43,316 nt of DNA from NCBI GenBank assembly GCA_025201705.1, contig MU616775.1, positions 1 through 43,316 of the forward strand. The letters run 5' to 3'. Shown in pieces: positions 10,627 through 23,040 of the stretch (positions are counted from its first letter, which is position 1; every line of letters begins with the position of its first letter). The DNA comes from Dissophora ornata. Taxonomy: Eukaryota; Mortierellomycota; Mortierellomycetes; Mortierellales; Mortierellaceae. The notes beneath the pieces were generated by a model, which had not been told where the DNA came from, ran no database searches, and saw nothing but the letters and a program-made list of their open reading frames with translations. The position numbers and the translations under genes are program-made.

Positions 10627-12420
10627 TTAAGGTCTCCTCGCCGCTGCTTGCTTTTGCCGCATGCCCATTACGATGCTTATCAAACAGCTGACCACGCATG
10701 CCACAAATGACACAAAGAGTGCCCACCGGAAGCAGCCGCGGCCCTTGCAAACCTGCGGCTCGCCATCGACAACCGGACGAGCCGCATCCATCACGACGCC
10801 AAACAGGATATTAAACAGCATTCCTCCGATCGCTGATCCCCAAGACAACCATCCCCTAAGAGGTGCAGTCATGGGCATGAAGCCGGGGTCAGCATCAAGA
10901 CCAATTTGTGGCAGAGCCCGAAATACAGGAGAAACTACCCATCAGTGCTTACCAGTTTTGTCCACAGGTTTCCTCGCCCCAGAGCTCAGCGACGATGATG
11001 CCTGCAACCCCAAAGAACCCGCCATAAGCAAGTCCAGTGAGGATGGAGCATAGGTACAGCCATTGCAAAGACGCAAACATTCCAACAGCCTGTGCGAGAG
11101 CCATGCAGGCTGTTGCCACGGGCAGTATATTAATTCTGTGAGCACCATATCGGTGGATTGCAATGTCTGATCCGAGACCAGAAAGGATACGTCCCACATA
11201 ACTCGAAAGACTGATTATCGCCACATGTTTTGCGCGCATCGATGCTATAGGGTTCCCTTCGTCTGGAGCCTTCTCAAATCCTAACAAGGCCTGGTGGGCC
11301 AGCTCGTACGCTGCCACAGCATCAACCATGGCTGAGATCGAGTTGATAATCATGAGACCCGTTCCAGCCAGACACACCATCACCACGAAGAACGCCTGGG
11401 CATCCCGGTCCAGAAAGAAGGCTTTGCCACTGATAGAGGGGACATTGGAGTGGTGGCCCTGCGCAGCTGATGTGTTATCCTGAATCAGAGGAGTCTGCTC
11501 ATCTACATCTCTGACAGGTGTCGCCGCTTCCTGAAGGAGCGATGACGCTACAGTGTGCTCATCCTCGACCTCTTGTGCGCCTGTCAGCTCCGGAGCTGGT
11601 ATAATGTTCATGCCAATGACGGAAAGGAAATTGACCGTTCCTGCGAATACTCCGAGAAAGAGAAGGAACCTCCTGGTGTCCAAGTCCTGTGCTTCATCCA
11701 AAGTTCCTACCGGATTGCTGGTCCTGATTATGAAGAAGGACTGTGCCACCAACGTTAACGCCGCCGCGGAAAGGCCGAAGAAGCTAACAGGGATGCCTTT
11801 TGAGAGCAGATTGATGCATATGTACCGAGTAGATTCAGTAGTAAGAACGTGAGAAAGAAATGAAAAGCATGGGGCAATATATGAGCATATGAGCAATGTA
11901 CAAAACGGTTGTTACGGTTGCTTCAAAAAAAAAAAAAAAGGATATGAGCCGCACCTAGAGCAATGCCGCGGGCTTGCTTGAAGTTCTTGGCAAGGGAAGT
12001 AAAAGACGCCATGTAGCTAGCACTACTGCCCATGCCTGCTAAAAAGAGATAGAGGGCCATGAGCAGAAAGTGGGTTGGAGGTTCGCCTCGCTTGACACTT
12101 TCAAGACCATTTGCATATCCTGACGAAAGAAGGCCATAGCCGAGGGCCAGCAACGATCCGGCGATGAACGAGGTTGGGCGTGGTCCCAGGCGATCAGCCA
12201 TGAGTCCACTGACGGGACCGACACCATAGAGACCAATGTCGCCAATGACGGCGATGGCGCTTGTTTGTGTCTGCGAGTAACCCAAGCGACCTGTGAACGA
12301 GGGCGCGTAGAGGGCGAAGACATAGAGCGACCCCGAGGCCAACATGTTGAGGCAGGCGCAGATGAAAGATCCCGCCAGGAGGTATGGTCTCCATGACGCT
12401 GGAAGAGTGAAGAAAGCCAT
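10627..12420 (-). CDS. MFS transporter, NFD4/nodulin-like or monocarboxylate-like (3 exons, 512 aa)
   Basis: A polytopic membrane carrier of the major facilitator superfamily. Exons are 12420-11955, 11796-10953 and 10855-10627; introns are 11797-11954 (GTGCGG...AAAAG) and 10856-10952 (GTAAGC...CTTAG). Splicing joins RGIALG to IPVSFFGLSA and CGQNW to GWLSWGSAIG, both in the right places for the Nodulin-like/NFD4 MFS family. About twelve hydrophobic segments are visible: six in the N-terminal half from YLLAGSFICACLNMLASGS, then a hydrophilic central loop of about 70 residues (EDEHTVASSLLQEAATPVRD), then six more ending in FVSFVACVVSCLISIVMGM. LMADRLGPRP is the motif A-like loop between helices 2 and 3. 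The first in-frame ATG after an upstream stop is at 12420. The substrate is unknown; the family includes putative organic-acid or metabolite carriers. The weak AAAAG acceptor of intron 1 is the least certain boundary. Confidence 0.85.
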
Positions 12421-12805
12421 TAGCGAAGAGAGTGAATACAGTCTTCCTTCTGGTTTCGTAATGTTGTTCTCACTGTCTTGTCGCTCTCTGCCGGGGAGGG
12501 ACAAGAGGAGCAGGAGAATGGACTAACGGAGAGAGATGACTTGAAGAATGGATGAATGAAAGGAATGAGATGAGGAAAACCTTTATTTGGTTATCTGTAA
12601 TTTTATTTAAAAGCTTGCATCATTCCATGCATATCCCTGTTTGCAAGGGGCGAGGCGATGGTAATGATGGTAATACAGAATTTATGTCTTCTACTATGGT
12701 TACAGATGGCGTGACAAGAGTGAGGAGGGTGGGACAGCTATGGCGTTGGTAGCAAATTACGTAACATTCCAGGACGATGTGATTATGGGCCGTAGCGATA
12801 GACGT
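12421..12805. other. spacer between MFS transporter and SNF2 helicase
   Basis: Contains the promoter of the MFS gene and the 3' region of the helicase gene, both on the minus strand. No gene is recognised; the only longer frames are shadows. Confidence 0.45.
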
Positions 12806-15800
12806 TCATGGCAACGATGCGGCTGATGTTGGTGTTGATGTTGATGTTGATGCTGATGCAGATGTTAATGCAGATGCAGATAGAGATGAAGATATAGATG
12901 TTGGAGTTGAGGCCATTGACGCCGTTGATATGAGAGCTGCTGAGGAGGGGCTGCCGGTCGACGACGACGACGGCCCCGCGCCAGCGCTGGAGCTGCCCTT
13001 GCCCTTCTTTATCAGCTCCGATGATCCCTGGAACAAGTACCGTAAGTCTTCCAGTCGTCGCTTCAGCACCTCTTGCTTGGACAGCTTTTCTGCAAAGGTC
13101 ATCTCCGATAACTCTGTCTTGCGCTTCTGCAGCTCTAGGATGTTTTCCTCTATCGATTCCTTCATCCACCAAGGTAAATTTGACGTGTGCGAGTCAATAC
13201 GATGCTCATCGCGGCAAGTTCAACACCTGTTATGCTTTGCTTCACCAAGAGGCTTACCTTGATGATGAACCGGACAACATCCACTGGCTTGGTCTGACCA
13301 AGTCGATGAATACGATCAATAGCCTGGCTCTCAACAGACGGGTTCCTAGAAATGGAATGGGCGTGAGTCACTAGCGCTATTCAAGCTGGCCTTCCAATTC
13401 GTAAAGAGACGAGGCGCTTACCAATGAGGATCCATAAGGTACACGCGCTGGGCCGAGGTCAGATTAAGACCTACTCCTCCAGCTTTGAGACTGATCAGGA
13501 TAACGCTGACATCAGGTCTCTCTTTGAAGCGCACCATCGCTGTTGTACGGTCATGCCTTTGCATGGTTCCATCCAGTCGCGTAAACTTGATGTGATTTTC
13601 ATGGAGGCCATCCTATGGTTAGAGGAAAGAGGAGGCAATTATGAGAACTTCCAATCGGTGTCACGGATTTCATAGATGCCATGAGGACAATAAAAATAAG
13701 CGATATTACAAAAATATACCTCGATTAAATCTAGCATGCTTGTCCACTGAGAGAATACAACACTCTTCACGAGAGGTTGAGAAGTCCTCCGCGAAATCTC
13801 ACCCGCTTGAACTAGATCCTCGATAAGGGCTTTGACTTTCGTACTGTGGATAAACGAGCCATTCTCGTCAGTGCGCGTGTGTTCATGGCATCCCCCAATA
13901 GCTGGTGCAGTAACGCTGTCCTCGGTATAGTCCTGGATCTGGATCAGATCCACTGGCTTCAGAATGGCCGCACACTGAGGACAGTCAAAGTCAGTCTTGA
14001 GTTCAGGAGCCACACTGACATTGGCGTTTCCCTTCTGAATAAGCATGAAGGAAATCGGATTCAGTCTCTTGACGCACTCGGGGCAGTAGATATGTTCGCA
14101 TCGAGTCACGATTGGCGTCGGTGTCGAATCGTGGAAGCAGTAGTTGCACTGGTCATTTCCGGAATCTTGCAAAAGAGCAAGGATTGCAGACGCCTTTGCC
14201 AGGCTAAATTCTCCAGACATGTCGAGGTCGTCGCCCAGGTTCTTAACTAGAGCATAATGCGCGCAGATCTGACGGAGCTTCAGGATAGCCTGGAGAATAT
14301 GCGCATAGTTCTTCATGATCTTGTTTTCCTGTACAATCTGGTCCACAGTCTGTTTGGCGCTCGATTCCATGCGTTGGTACATCTGCCGCTCGTTGAGACT
14401 GAGCTCCAACACACGCATATGATCCGTCCTGACTGGAAGTTCCAGCAGAGGCTTGCCGTGCACCATCTGAGTTTTTGTGCGACGGAGCGTAATCACCTTC
14501 ATCAGTGTCTGGAGTCGCGTGATGCCGATTGGATTTGCAGCCTTAATGGGCTTTGCGATATAGTGTGTCCAGTGTGCCTTCTCGTCAAACGGCTGCATCC
14601 TGAGAAATTTGACAAGCGCATACAAGTCGTCTAGCTGGAAAATTCAAAATGGTAGAGAAGCATGCGTCGGTTAGAGACCCAGCTGTAAAGCCTCCGAACA
14701 ATCCATCAAGAGCTGAAGAGTCGTCTTGGAGTTTGCTTCTGCGTCTTTACCTTGTTCTGAACAGGAGTTCCTGTCAGGCACCACCGTCGCTCGGCATTTA
14801 GGGCACATGCTGCCTTGCTCTGTACTGTGCTAACCTCCTTGATGATGTGTGCCTCGTCAAGGACAACTCGGAACCACTCGATGTGCTGCAGTACGCTTGG
14901 GGATTTCGAAGGTCCACCTTCTTTCTCGCGTCCCTTGGACTCCTTTGAGTACTCGGTCCCCAAAAGGTTGTAAGTCGTGATAACCACGTCATGCTTTGCC
15001 AGAAATCCGGGATCCGTGACACGTTGGCCTCCATGATAGACATATACTTGGAGCGCATCCTTGCAAACATGTGTCTCAAACTGTTCCTCCCAGTTTTGGA
15101 CAGTAGACAATGGACAGATGATCAGCGTAGCATGCGATTTTGTCCGCTGATTCGTGAGCCTCTTCTTGAACATGGGCTTTTTGGGAGCCGTTGGCAGGAG
15201 GGGTCGGATTGTGGGTGATGGAGGCGAGTCGTACTCTGTAACTTGGTCACCAGAGTTCAAGAAATCAGGGGCTGCAGACACCAGTGGCGGCTGGGAGGCC
15301 TCTCTGTTCGCTCTTAATTGTGAGTGCATGCCGCGGTCCAGGGTGGCCATAATCAAAGAGATAATCGTGATAGTTTTGCCCAGACCCATCTAAAGCGCAA
15401 TAGAAAGAAAGCACGAAGAGTAAGTTCCTTGAATCCTGCTAACACTCATATTTTCTTTAAGGGAGCAGATAATGCTTCAGCTTACATCGTCTGCCAAAAT
15501 TCCGCCTCGCATGCTGGTTGGCTTGATAGTTGTTTCTTGACTGGTAACCACATTTAAATAGGTTGGGTGTCGATGAAGCTGCTGTCGGACACGCCAGAGC
15601 GACGTCAACTTGTTCTTTTCATTGTCGGAGTAGTCTTCTTGCTTCTCGCGCTCCAAAAGGAAATATAGAGCTTGCTTCTGATGGCGATACATCGTGGAAG
15701 CCATGGTTGGCACCGGCTCTACCTCGGGCAGGTCTGTTGCGCTCCGAAGACCCTTGAAGACTCCATCAATTTGGTTCTTGATCTCCTCTGCTGACCGAAC

Positions 15801-17464
15801 ACTCGAACCGCTGTATCCAGAATAGCCCGGATATCCAGAATAGCCAAATGCGTGAGAGCTAGATCCTCCCGAGAACAACGAAGGATTCGAAACTCCCCGC
15901 CATTTGTCATAAGGAGACAGCTTTTCTCCTGGGGCAGGCACTAGTGGGTTGGAGTATCGGGTTCGGTGATCAAAGGAAGTGGGATCGTCCAGTCTGACTT
16001 TTCCATAAAGTGCCTTTGCAACCGCCATTTGATATTCTGGTCGACCATAAAGAATAATATTGACAGGGGCGCTGACATTCTATGTTCGTCAGTTTACATG
16101 TGTAGAAGCAAAATAGTTAGAGGAGCAAACATAAAAGGCGAGTTCTACATTTGGGCCTAAAAGACGTACATTTTGCTTCTTCTGTCTAGGGACAAAAGCA
16201 TCCCACCAAACCATGTTTGCGTCTACCAAGGGTACAAGTGTCTCTGCTAGCTCCGATACAATATAGCCATACTGGAAATCAACATGCAAAGGTTAGAAGA
16301 GTGTCGACATTTTGTATTTTATGTTTCTTTCTCAAAGTCGCAACGCTGGAGCAAGATGGCGACTTTGTTCAGGTTGAAAGCGCTGCTTACCAGTCCGGCT
16401 TCATGCTCGACTGCCAGGCTTGCCTTGTTGGCTGTCGTCGCACGCTTAATGGTGACCCTGTCCGCCTTCCCCTCAATGTATTCGAGATGGCGGGGGTATA
16501 GAGTCACGACCAACGACTGGATCATCCCAAAGCACATGTTCCTGTTTGCCACAGCTGTCGTCTTGGATTCATCAATCACGACCTCGTCGTCAGAAATGGG
16601 TAGGGGTTCTTCATCGGTCAAATCGATGACTCTATCCCTGTTTCCTTTCAAGGCAGGTGAGGGCGCGGAAGAAATAGATGATGCTGACGAAGCAATAGAG
16701 TGCGACTGGTCCTGAGCCTCGTTCTTTTGTCTGTTCTGTGCCATGGAAAGTATTTGTTGCTTTTGTGTTGCCAGTGCGTGTGGATGCCGTTGAAAGTGTT
16801 GGTGCAGATGATTCTGAAATAGATGAGCCGACTGAGGCCTCTGCATGGGGATTGATGATGACATAGTAGCCTGCTCAGGTTGATACACCCGCTGCTGCGT
16901 CTGCTGAAGAGTTGATGGCCATGGCATCGTTTCCGAAGTACCGGCCATGGAATCTGTGGGGTTGAGATTGAAGTGATTGAGTTCACTTGGGGTCATGATC
17001 AGTTTCTCCTCGAGGGATGACTTGATGCTTCTATTTCCTGAGGCGATAGGAAGGCCGCTCGAAAAGCCAGGGATACCAGCATTGATGAGGTTGGCGACAG
17101 CCTCCAGCTTCGTCCGCTTCGACTGATGGCTGTCCTGATTTGGCTCTTGATTTCCATCCGAATGCTTGTTCTTTCCTTGCCTGTCTCTGATATTGCTGGA
17201 CTGTGCAACCACGGATATGTTGGACTCGTCATTATTGCTGTCTCCATCATCGTCGCTTTGCTGACTAATATCCGAATCCCCTGACTCGCTCCTGGACTCG
17301 TCATCATCGTCGAAGGATGTATTGCCAATCTGTTGGAAGAACCTCGAAGCAAAGCCTAATGCGTCGGTCAGCTGCGGAGAGCCGGTGGCGCTCCTATTGG
17401 TGCTTCCGTTACCGCCACCACTACTAACAGGGTCACGACGCTGAGAGGGTACATTCTTAGACAT
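12806..17464 (-). CDS. SNF2-family helicase with embedded RING finger, HLTF/Rad5 type (8 exons, 1318 aa)
   Basis: A predicted nuclear DNA-dependent ATPase and ubiquitin ligase of the Rad5/HLTF group (post-replication repair, PCNA polyubiquitylation and fork remodelling in relatives). Exons are 17464-16391, 16271-16170, 16079-15486, 15389-14751, 14634-13720, 13612-13422, 13345-13258 and 13159-12806; all junctions keep frame. The N-terminus is disordered (Gln/His-rich, acidic). Residues about 315-420 resemble a divergent HIRAN domain (MCFGMIQSLVVTLYPR, then YGYIVSELAETLVPLVD). Helicase motifs are DDMGLGKT (about 590, split by intron 3), CPLSTVQNW, VVLDEAH (about 760), LTGTPVQNK, LISLKAGGVGLNLT and QAIDRIHRLGQ. 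A C3HC4 RING lies between the lobes from residue 966 (CNYC, CEHIYCPEC, CPQC), with a long second loop. The last 60 residues are Ser/Thr/Ala-rich. Start: the ATG at 17464 is the first in frame. The family is certain; assignment to Rad5/HLTF rather than another RING-SNF2 group is likely. Confidence 0.92.
12808..12905. repeat. degenerate GAT/GTT triplet repeat in the last helicase exon
   Basis: Imperfect GATGTT, GATGCT and GATGCA units on the plus strand. On the gene strand they encode the Ser/Thr/Ala-rich tail (SASASTSTSTPTS). This is microsatellite-like coding sequence at the extreme C-terminus. Confidence 0.7.
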
Positions 17465-17932
17465 GGCTCCTGTCTTCTGTTCCTGATTCCAGTCCTGAGC
17501 AATTAAAATGATAAATAATAATGATAGCAAGGGGTCGTCGCGCTACTGAGAGTTTAGAGCCATGTAGCCTAATAGCCTGACGAGGGTTGCATGAAGACAG
17601 CGAAAAGAACAAAGGAGAAGGAAGAATTGAGTAGGCTTGCAGGTCAGCGAAGGATGGACTATGGGTATGCCTCGATCAGAGCGACTGCGGCAGTCGAAAC
17701 GTACCGGCTCAGAGAGATGAGATTAGTCCTTGGTGATGATGGCAAAACAGTTTGGAATGAGAAAGTCCCTTGCTTGAGTAACCAGGGCAGACAGATCTTC
17801 TGCACGTTGCGGGTTATTACTAAAACGGTGTGGCTTATTACAGTTACTGGAGGTTCATTTTTTATTTGTCCCCTTTCAATGACATGTGTGGCCTTGTCCT
17901 GAGAAATGAAATCGTCTCGGTGATTATTCCCT
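17465..17932. promoter_or_regulatory. upstream region of the SNF2 helicase
   Basis: 468 nt between the helicase start and the Cyc8 stop, both on the minus strand. The reading frame continues upstream of the ATG without a Met (LLFIILIAQDWNQEQ). A TTGCTCAG at about 17492 could be the acceptor of a 5' UTR intron. No other structure is seen. Confidence 0.4.
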
Positions 17933-20900
17933 TTATTTGCTGCTGCCCTCTTCCTTCGACGGTTCCATGGCATGCGTCGTCGTCGGCACTGCGCCAGAGC
18001 TCATCACCTCGTCCTCATCCTCACGTACCTCTCCCTCTTCCATTTCCGTGTCCTCGTCCTCAGCAGCCAACGGCGCTGATGCTATCCTCTCAGGATTCTC
18101 GGTAGCCCCTGCCGACACTGTGCTCTCTCCTGCGCTCTCCGCTGCGCCTGTTGGTACATCCGGCGAAAAACCGCTCACTTCCGGTGTCGAGGCTGGCTGA
18201 GATGTTGGTGCATTGATGCTGGTGCCATCTCCAGTTGACACTTGTCTATGAGTAGCTTCGGTATCCTTGTCCTCAGAAGGTTCTGCATCTGCCGATGTTC
18301 CACGGGAGGCTGATAAGTCTGGGGGCTGGGAGGCATCAGACAAAGTTGTCGCAGCTCCTCCTTGATGCCCCATGTCTCTGGGTGAGGTTGCTCGCGCGTG
18401 GGTCGTTGATGCCACCGGCAATGCTTGTGACGACTGCAAAGGTGAGCCTGCACGAGCGGACGTATCCTCGTCTTCGCCCTCATTGCGCCTCTCTTCAGCC
18501 TGCTGCTCTCTTGGTGGCTGCTCTAGCTGGTGCTCCAACTGTTGTTTCGAGTGCGAGGGAGGTCGGGAGGTCTGAATGTGATCCCTATCATCATGGTGGT
18601 GGCTTTCGAGAGGCGATGGCTGTCGCTGGTGCTGATGTTGCTGGTATTGCAAATGGTCTGGGTGCTGATGCTGGCGTTGCTGCTGTTCATGACTGTGTTT
18701 TGCCGACATTTCCTCATCGAGTGCAGACGCTTGTTCTGGCTCTGGCTCTTCCATGTCATAGTCGTCGTCTTGTGGGCGATGGCTGGCAGACCGACTCGAG
18801 CCCTTGCCACTGAGCGATACCAGGGAGGCTGCAATCTCATCCTGATCTTGATCTTCACTCCTATGACCACTTGGGCGACCCTCCTGCACGGTCCAGTTAG
18901 AAGGGCCTCTTCCCTGATCCGAAAAGCCACCACTGGCCTCATAGTCCCGTCCTCGACTCTGCTGCAGTTGGTCGTCGTAACTGCCGCTCTGAGTCCTAGG
19001 CTCCTTCATTCCTCGTTCGACGCTGGAGCGAGAAAAAGATGGACTACCACGGTGTTCTACAGGACGCTGCTCTCTTCTTTCGGGATCAAGGCCATGAGGT
19101 GGCGCTTGTGCCATATCATTCCTTCCAGGAAAGCTTTCAGGCGCAGAGGGGTTGCGAGGCAAGCCCTGACCACGGTCACCGCCAGGCTGCGGGCGGCCTG
19201 TGTCCCGGCCTTGATCGTCAGATGGGTGGCGCCCATGAGGGCCAGATGCGGGTGCCCAACGTTCGTCAGTGTTGTGCTGGCCCGGCTGAGACTGTTGACT
19301 ATATCCAGATCCTGTTGGGGCAACGCGGCGATCGTCCCTTGGAGGTGAGGGAGCATGTGCATGGGGGTCTGAAAGGTGATGGCGCTGCGGATGAGGGGCG
19401 CCATGGCTCTCGTCCATGGGTCCTGGTCTAGAAAGGTCCCCAGAGCGCTGACGGTGGTGCTGATACTGCGGAGGCTGCTCTTGCTTAGTCCTTGTGCCCT
19501 GATCCTGTGCCTCATAAGCCTGAGGATGGCCTCCGTGCATCATCGTGTGGGATGGAGGTGGACCATGGCCATAAGGGTGTTGAGGTGGGTAATGTGGATC
19601 TTGACCATGTCCATTACTTGTATGTGTCATACCTGGCGATCCAGACCTGGCATAAGGCCCAGGACCTTCGGGTGCAGGAGACTGAGCTCTTCCCCGTGAT
19701 GGGCGATTATGGCCGGGGCCAGATGAGGGCGGCATCTGTGGAGGTCCCTGCATACGGTCGCCAGACATCATTTGGGGCATTGCTCCAGCTGGTGTCGGCG
19801 GTCTTGGGCCACCACTGTTGATTCCAGGAATGTGAGGTTGTCTCTCCTCGCTCATATATCCTGGGGATCCCGATGCTGGCCCCGTGTTCACATGTCCATT
19901 GCCATTGCCGGGAAGCGGCAAGTCTCGTCCTGGATGCGGGTGCTCACCATTCATTGAGGCGCTCTAGAATATCACGAGGAATGAACAGAGTTAATTCGGT
20001 GCTGCATAGACATTGAGTCGTAGAACAGAGGCACGCAAGTTTTAGCACTGTTTGTCATACTAGAGGGGCTGGAGGGCCTTGCTGTAGGCGGCCTGTGTAT
20101 CCTTGCATGCCCGTGGGTGGGCCTTGAGGGGCAACAGTGGATCGCTGAGTGTATTATCCAAGGGCAAGGTGTGATAAAACAATAACAAGTCAAGGTTACT
20201 TGCATTGCACGTAGCAACGTCCTTGACAACGCGCGATATTGAGAGGTATATAAACTGAATCAGATTATTCAGGCCTTTGGATCTTACCTGACCAAAATGC
20301 TGACCACCAGCACCTCCTGAAGGAGGATAAGCGTTTGGATTCATTTCCTCAGGGGGAGGGGGCACACCTCCTGGGGCGCCGTTGTTTTGACGCAGATAAG
20401 CAATCCGCTGTTTGATATGCTGATTTTCGGGATCCAAATCGGAGGCCTTCTGATAGGCGTCGATGGCGTCGGTGACCTGGTTGTTGCATGACTCGTAGAG
20501 AGTACCCAGGTCGTACCAAACTTCACTGATGTTGGAGTTGATGCGAATCGCTTTGCTGTAGGCGTCGAGTGCATCCCTGTACTGATTGATCTGAAAGTAG
20601 AGGAGACCAATCGAGCACCAGAAGGTCGGGTTCCTGCTGTCGCGGTAAACGGCCTGCTGATATGCTTCATAGGCCTTGTTGTATTTTTGCTGGGCCATGT
20701 AGCATCGACCCATCAGGTACCAGGATTGAGCATCAGTGTTGTCACTTTCGATTGAGCGCGTCAGAAATTTGATTGCAAGATCCTGGTTCATAAACGCCGC
20801 ATTTTGCTGATGATAGAGCCAACCGAGCTGTTGCAAAACTTTGGCATGGTTGGGGTTTTCGGTCAAAACGCGCTCATAGGCCTCCTTGGCGCTTGTGTAC

Positions 20901-22183
20901 TGCAGGTCGTAGAACAGGGATTCATATTAGCTCCCATGATTAAAGAACCGGCTGGTGCTACAGCATTTCAATAAATGCGAGGGAAAGTTCTTCAGAGCCC
21001 CCTACCTCTTTCTGCTGCTCATGAACATGACCAATCTGGAACCAGATATCTGCCTCCGTCAAAGGGCGCGGAGGTGTATGCAAAATGTAGCGGAAGCACT
21101 AGGGTGCGAGATGAAGAAAAGATGTCAGATGTGTCGTTCCGTGGGTTCGTGCTCCATGCATATGACGCAACCGATGGCTGGTGCGCCTGTAGCAGCCTAC
21201 TACTTACCTCTAAACTCTGGGCGTACTTTTGCTGACCCTTGTAAATGATCCCGAGACGAAAGTAGATTTCGTTCGCCTTCTCATACTTGGGGTCCATTCT
21301 CATAACCGCAGAGAAAGCCTCTTCTGCATGCTCCACGGAGCCATAGCGGTCGTAAAGGATTCCAATACCGTACCAAAGTTTCGAATCCTATTGCGGCAGC
21401 CGAAGAGGGACAACTTGAGGTCAGAAGTAGGTCGTGGTAGCGTAATCCTTTTTTTTTTTTTTTTTGCCATGGGGTATATATAGCTCATATGCCCAAGGTA
21501 CAATTATTCAAACGAGGTTCCTTTTTCCATCCTTGTCTCTTGTTCATCCACTATCAATGTGCACCCCTTCCTTCTTGTGTGCACATAATGTTCCATATTG
21601 GTTTATCCAACACAAAATCCGGGGATGAACGCACCTTTGGGTTCGGGAGATGATGAAGCGCATTCTGGTACGCGTTGTAGGCCTTTTGGAGATCATCCAT
21701 CATTAGGTAGCAGTGGCCGAGCGAACCCCAGACTTCCCCACTTGCGTTGTCGATGGCGAGGATTCGTTGAAAATATTCTGCAGCCTATCCGGGCAATAGA
21801 CGTTGATACGAGCTTGTCAGATTACAGACATCCATCAAAGTCTCGAAGTGATGTTATAGACATCCATCGCCAGCGCGCCATACCTTTGGAAAGTTTTCGC
21901 GCGAGCGATAGAGCTCGGCAATTAAGTTTAGGGCACTGACAGAGTGGTAATTGTGTCGAAGCGCAGATTCGTATGCGGCCATTGCGCGATCGTACTCGCC
22001 CATAGATTCGGCAAGTGACCCAAGCTGGAGCCAGACTTGTTCATCGATGGCATCGAGTCGCTGAGCAGGCGATGTCGCGATAGGCGCTTGGCCACTGCCT
22101 GCGGGGACGGGGCCAGGGCCAGGGCCGGGGCCGGGGCCAACGTTCGGACCGGGTACTGGGCCTGAGACGCTGTTTACAGCCAT
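17933..22183 (-). CDS. CYC8: general transcriptional co-repressor Cyc8/Ssn6, TPR protein (7 exons, 1149 aa)
   Basis: The TPR subunit of the Tup1-Cyc8 co-repressor, recruited to promoters by DNA-binding repressors; relatives bind Tup1 through the first TPRs. Exons are 22183-21884, 21784-21635, 21387-21208, 21098-21006, 20899-20288, 20144-20061 and 19963-17933; every junction is in frame. TPR motifs fill residues about 40-400: WLQLGSLAESMGEYDRAMAA, VWGSLGHCYLMMDDLQKAY, LWYGIGILYDRYGSVEHAE, YFRLGIIYKGQQKYAQSL, IWFQIGHVHEQQKEYTSAKE, SWYLMGRCYMAQQKYNKAY, FWCSIGLLYFQINQYRDAL and VWYDLGTLYESCNNQVTDA. The C-terminal 700 residues are predicted disordered, rich in Pro, Gly, His, Gln and Ser, and acidic at the end (EDEDTEMEEGEVREDEDE). 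The N-terminus has a Gly-Pro repeat (GPGPGPGPGP). The 84-nt sixth exon is the least certain. It is divergent from the PPxY membrane protein gene. Confidence 0.94.
21449..21467. repeat. homopolymer T(17-18) in Cyc8 intron 2
   Basis: A T-run on the plus strand (A-run on the gene strand) in the 247-nt second intron, next to TATATATAG. A simple repeat with no function inferred. Confidence 0.7.
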
Positions 22184-23040
22184 TAGTGCAGGTGATGTCG
22201 CTTGTACAGGGAGATGAGGGGGGGAGGTTTGCTAGACGTGGCGGGTGGAATCAGGCGGGCGATGAGGGCAAGAATCAACAGCTGCAGATATTTTGTATTA
22301 TTTGATGATGATGATGATGATGATGAAATGATGACAACGACGTAGGAAATGAAGGGAAAAGAAAACAAGGATGCAGCCATGGCGTGACTTTCAATTAATG
22401 GCGCGGATCTGAAATTGGGGTTGAGACAAGACCCCATCGTGGCAAGCTGCAAGAAGAGTCGACGGGACGGGCCAAGAGTGGTCACAGAATAGATGGTAGT
22501 CTCGGCGGGAACGGGGCGAATTAAGCTCCTCACAACGCAATTTACGCGATCTTATAAAAGCACTTTGTGCGAGATTCCCCTACCCGGGAATCCACGACCC
22601 TCAAAGCCGTAAAAGATCAGCAAGACTGACGTGAATACATTTATTCGGAACGGTCAGGGAATTGGGTGTCGTTGCTGCGAGCAGTCCTGCCTTTGTGCAG
22701 GCGCGGTGCAGTCCACGACAATATTCGCTGGCACACACTTCATACCACCTTCCTCATTACTCATAACAACCAACACCTGCATTTATTTGATCTGTTTCAG
22801 CCTGTCAACTCTATCTCCCCTCTTCATTTTTTCACACGCACCAAGTATCCTGTGCCCCAATACCCGTCCTACAGGCACGCACCATAAATAAAAACAAACA
22901 AGATAACAGAAAACGGCCAAACAGGATTCGATTCTCGTCTTCCCTTCCTCCTTCCCTCCTCGCCTCTGTAGTGCCTGTATCCGTCACCCACCTGCGCTCG
23001 TCCTCGCCTTCCTCCCCTCCCCCCTCCCCCCTCAGCAAAC
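22184..23040. promoter_or_regulatory. divergent promoter between Cyc8 and the PPxY membrane protein
   Basis: 857 nt between divergent starts. It includes a GAT triplet run at about 22307-22327 and, on the plus side, a long pyrimidine-rich leader (CCTTCCCTCCTCGCC, then CCCCTCCCCCCTCAGCAAAC) directly before the ATG at 23041, typical of a fungal core promoter and 5' UTR. TTATAAAAG at about 22552 is TATA-like. No gene is recognised. Confidence 0.5.
22304..22327. repeat. (GAT)n triplet repeat upstream of Cyc8
   Basis: About seven GAT units in the likely Cyc8 5' leader or promoter. Confidence 0.75.

Noticed and set aside
8422..12420. Monooxygenase plus MFS transporter as a biosynthetic gene cluster
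   Set aside because: Only two genes, no core enzyme (PKS, NRPS, terpene synthase) and no pathway regulator nearby; adjacency alone is weak.
17465..17530. N-terminal extension of the SNF2 helicase
   Set aside because: The extension has no ATG and reads as a hydrophobic AT-rich leader, more likely a 5' UTR or its intron.
18530..19348. Long plus-strand frames opposite Cyc8 exon 7
   Set aside because: Shadows of the His/Gln/Pro-rich coding strand; no independent features.
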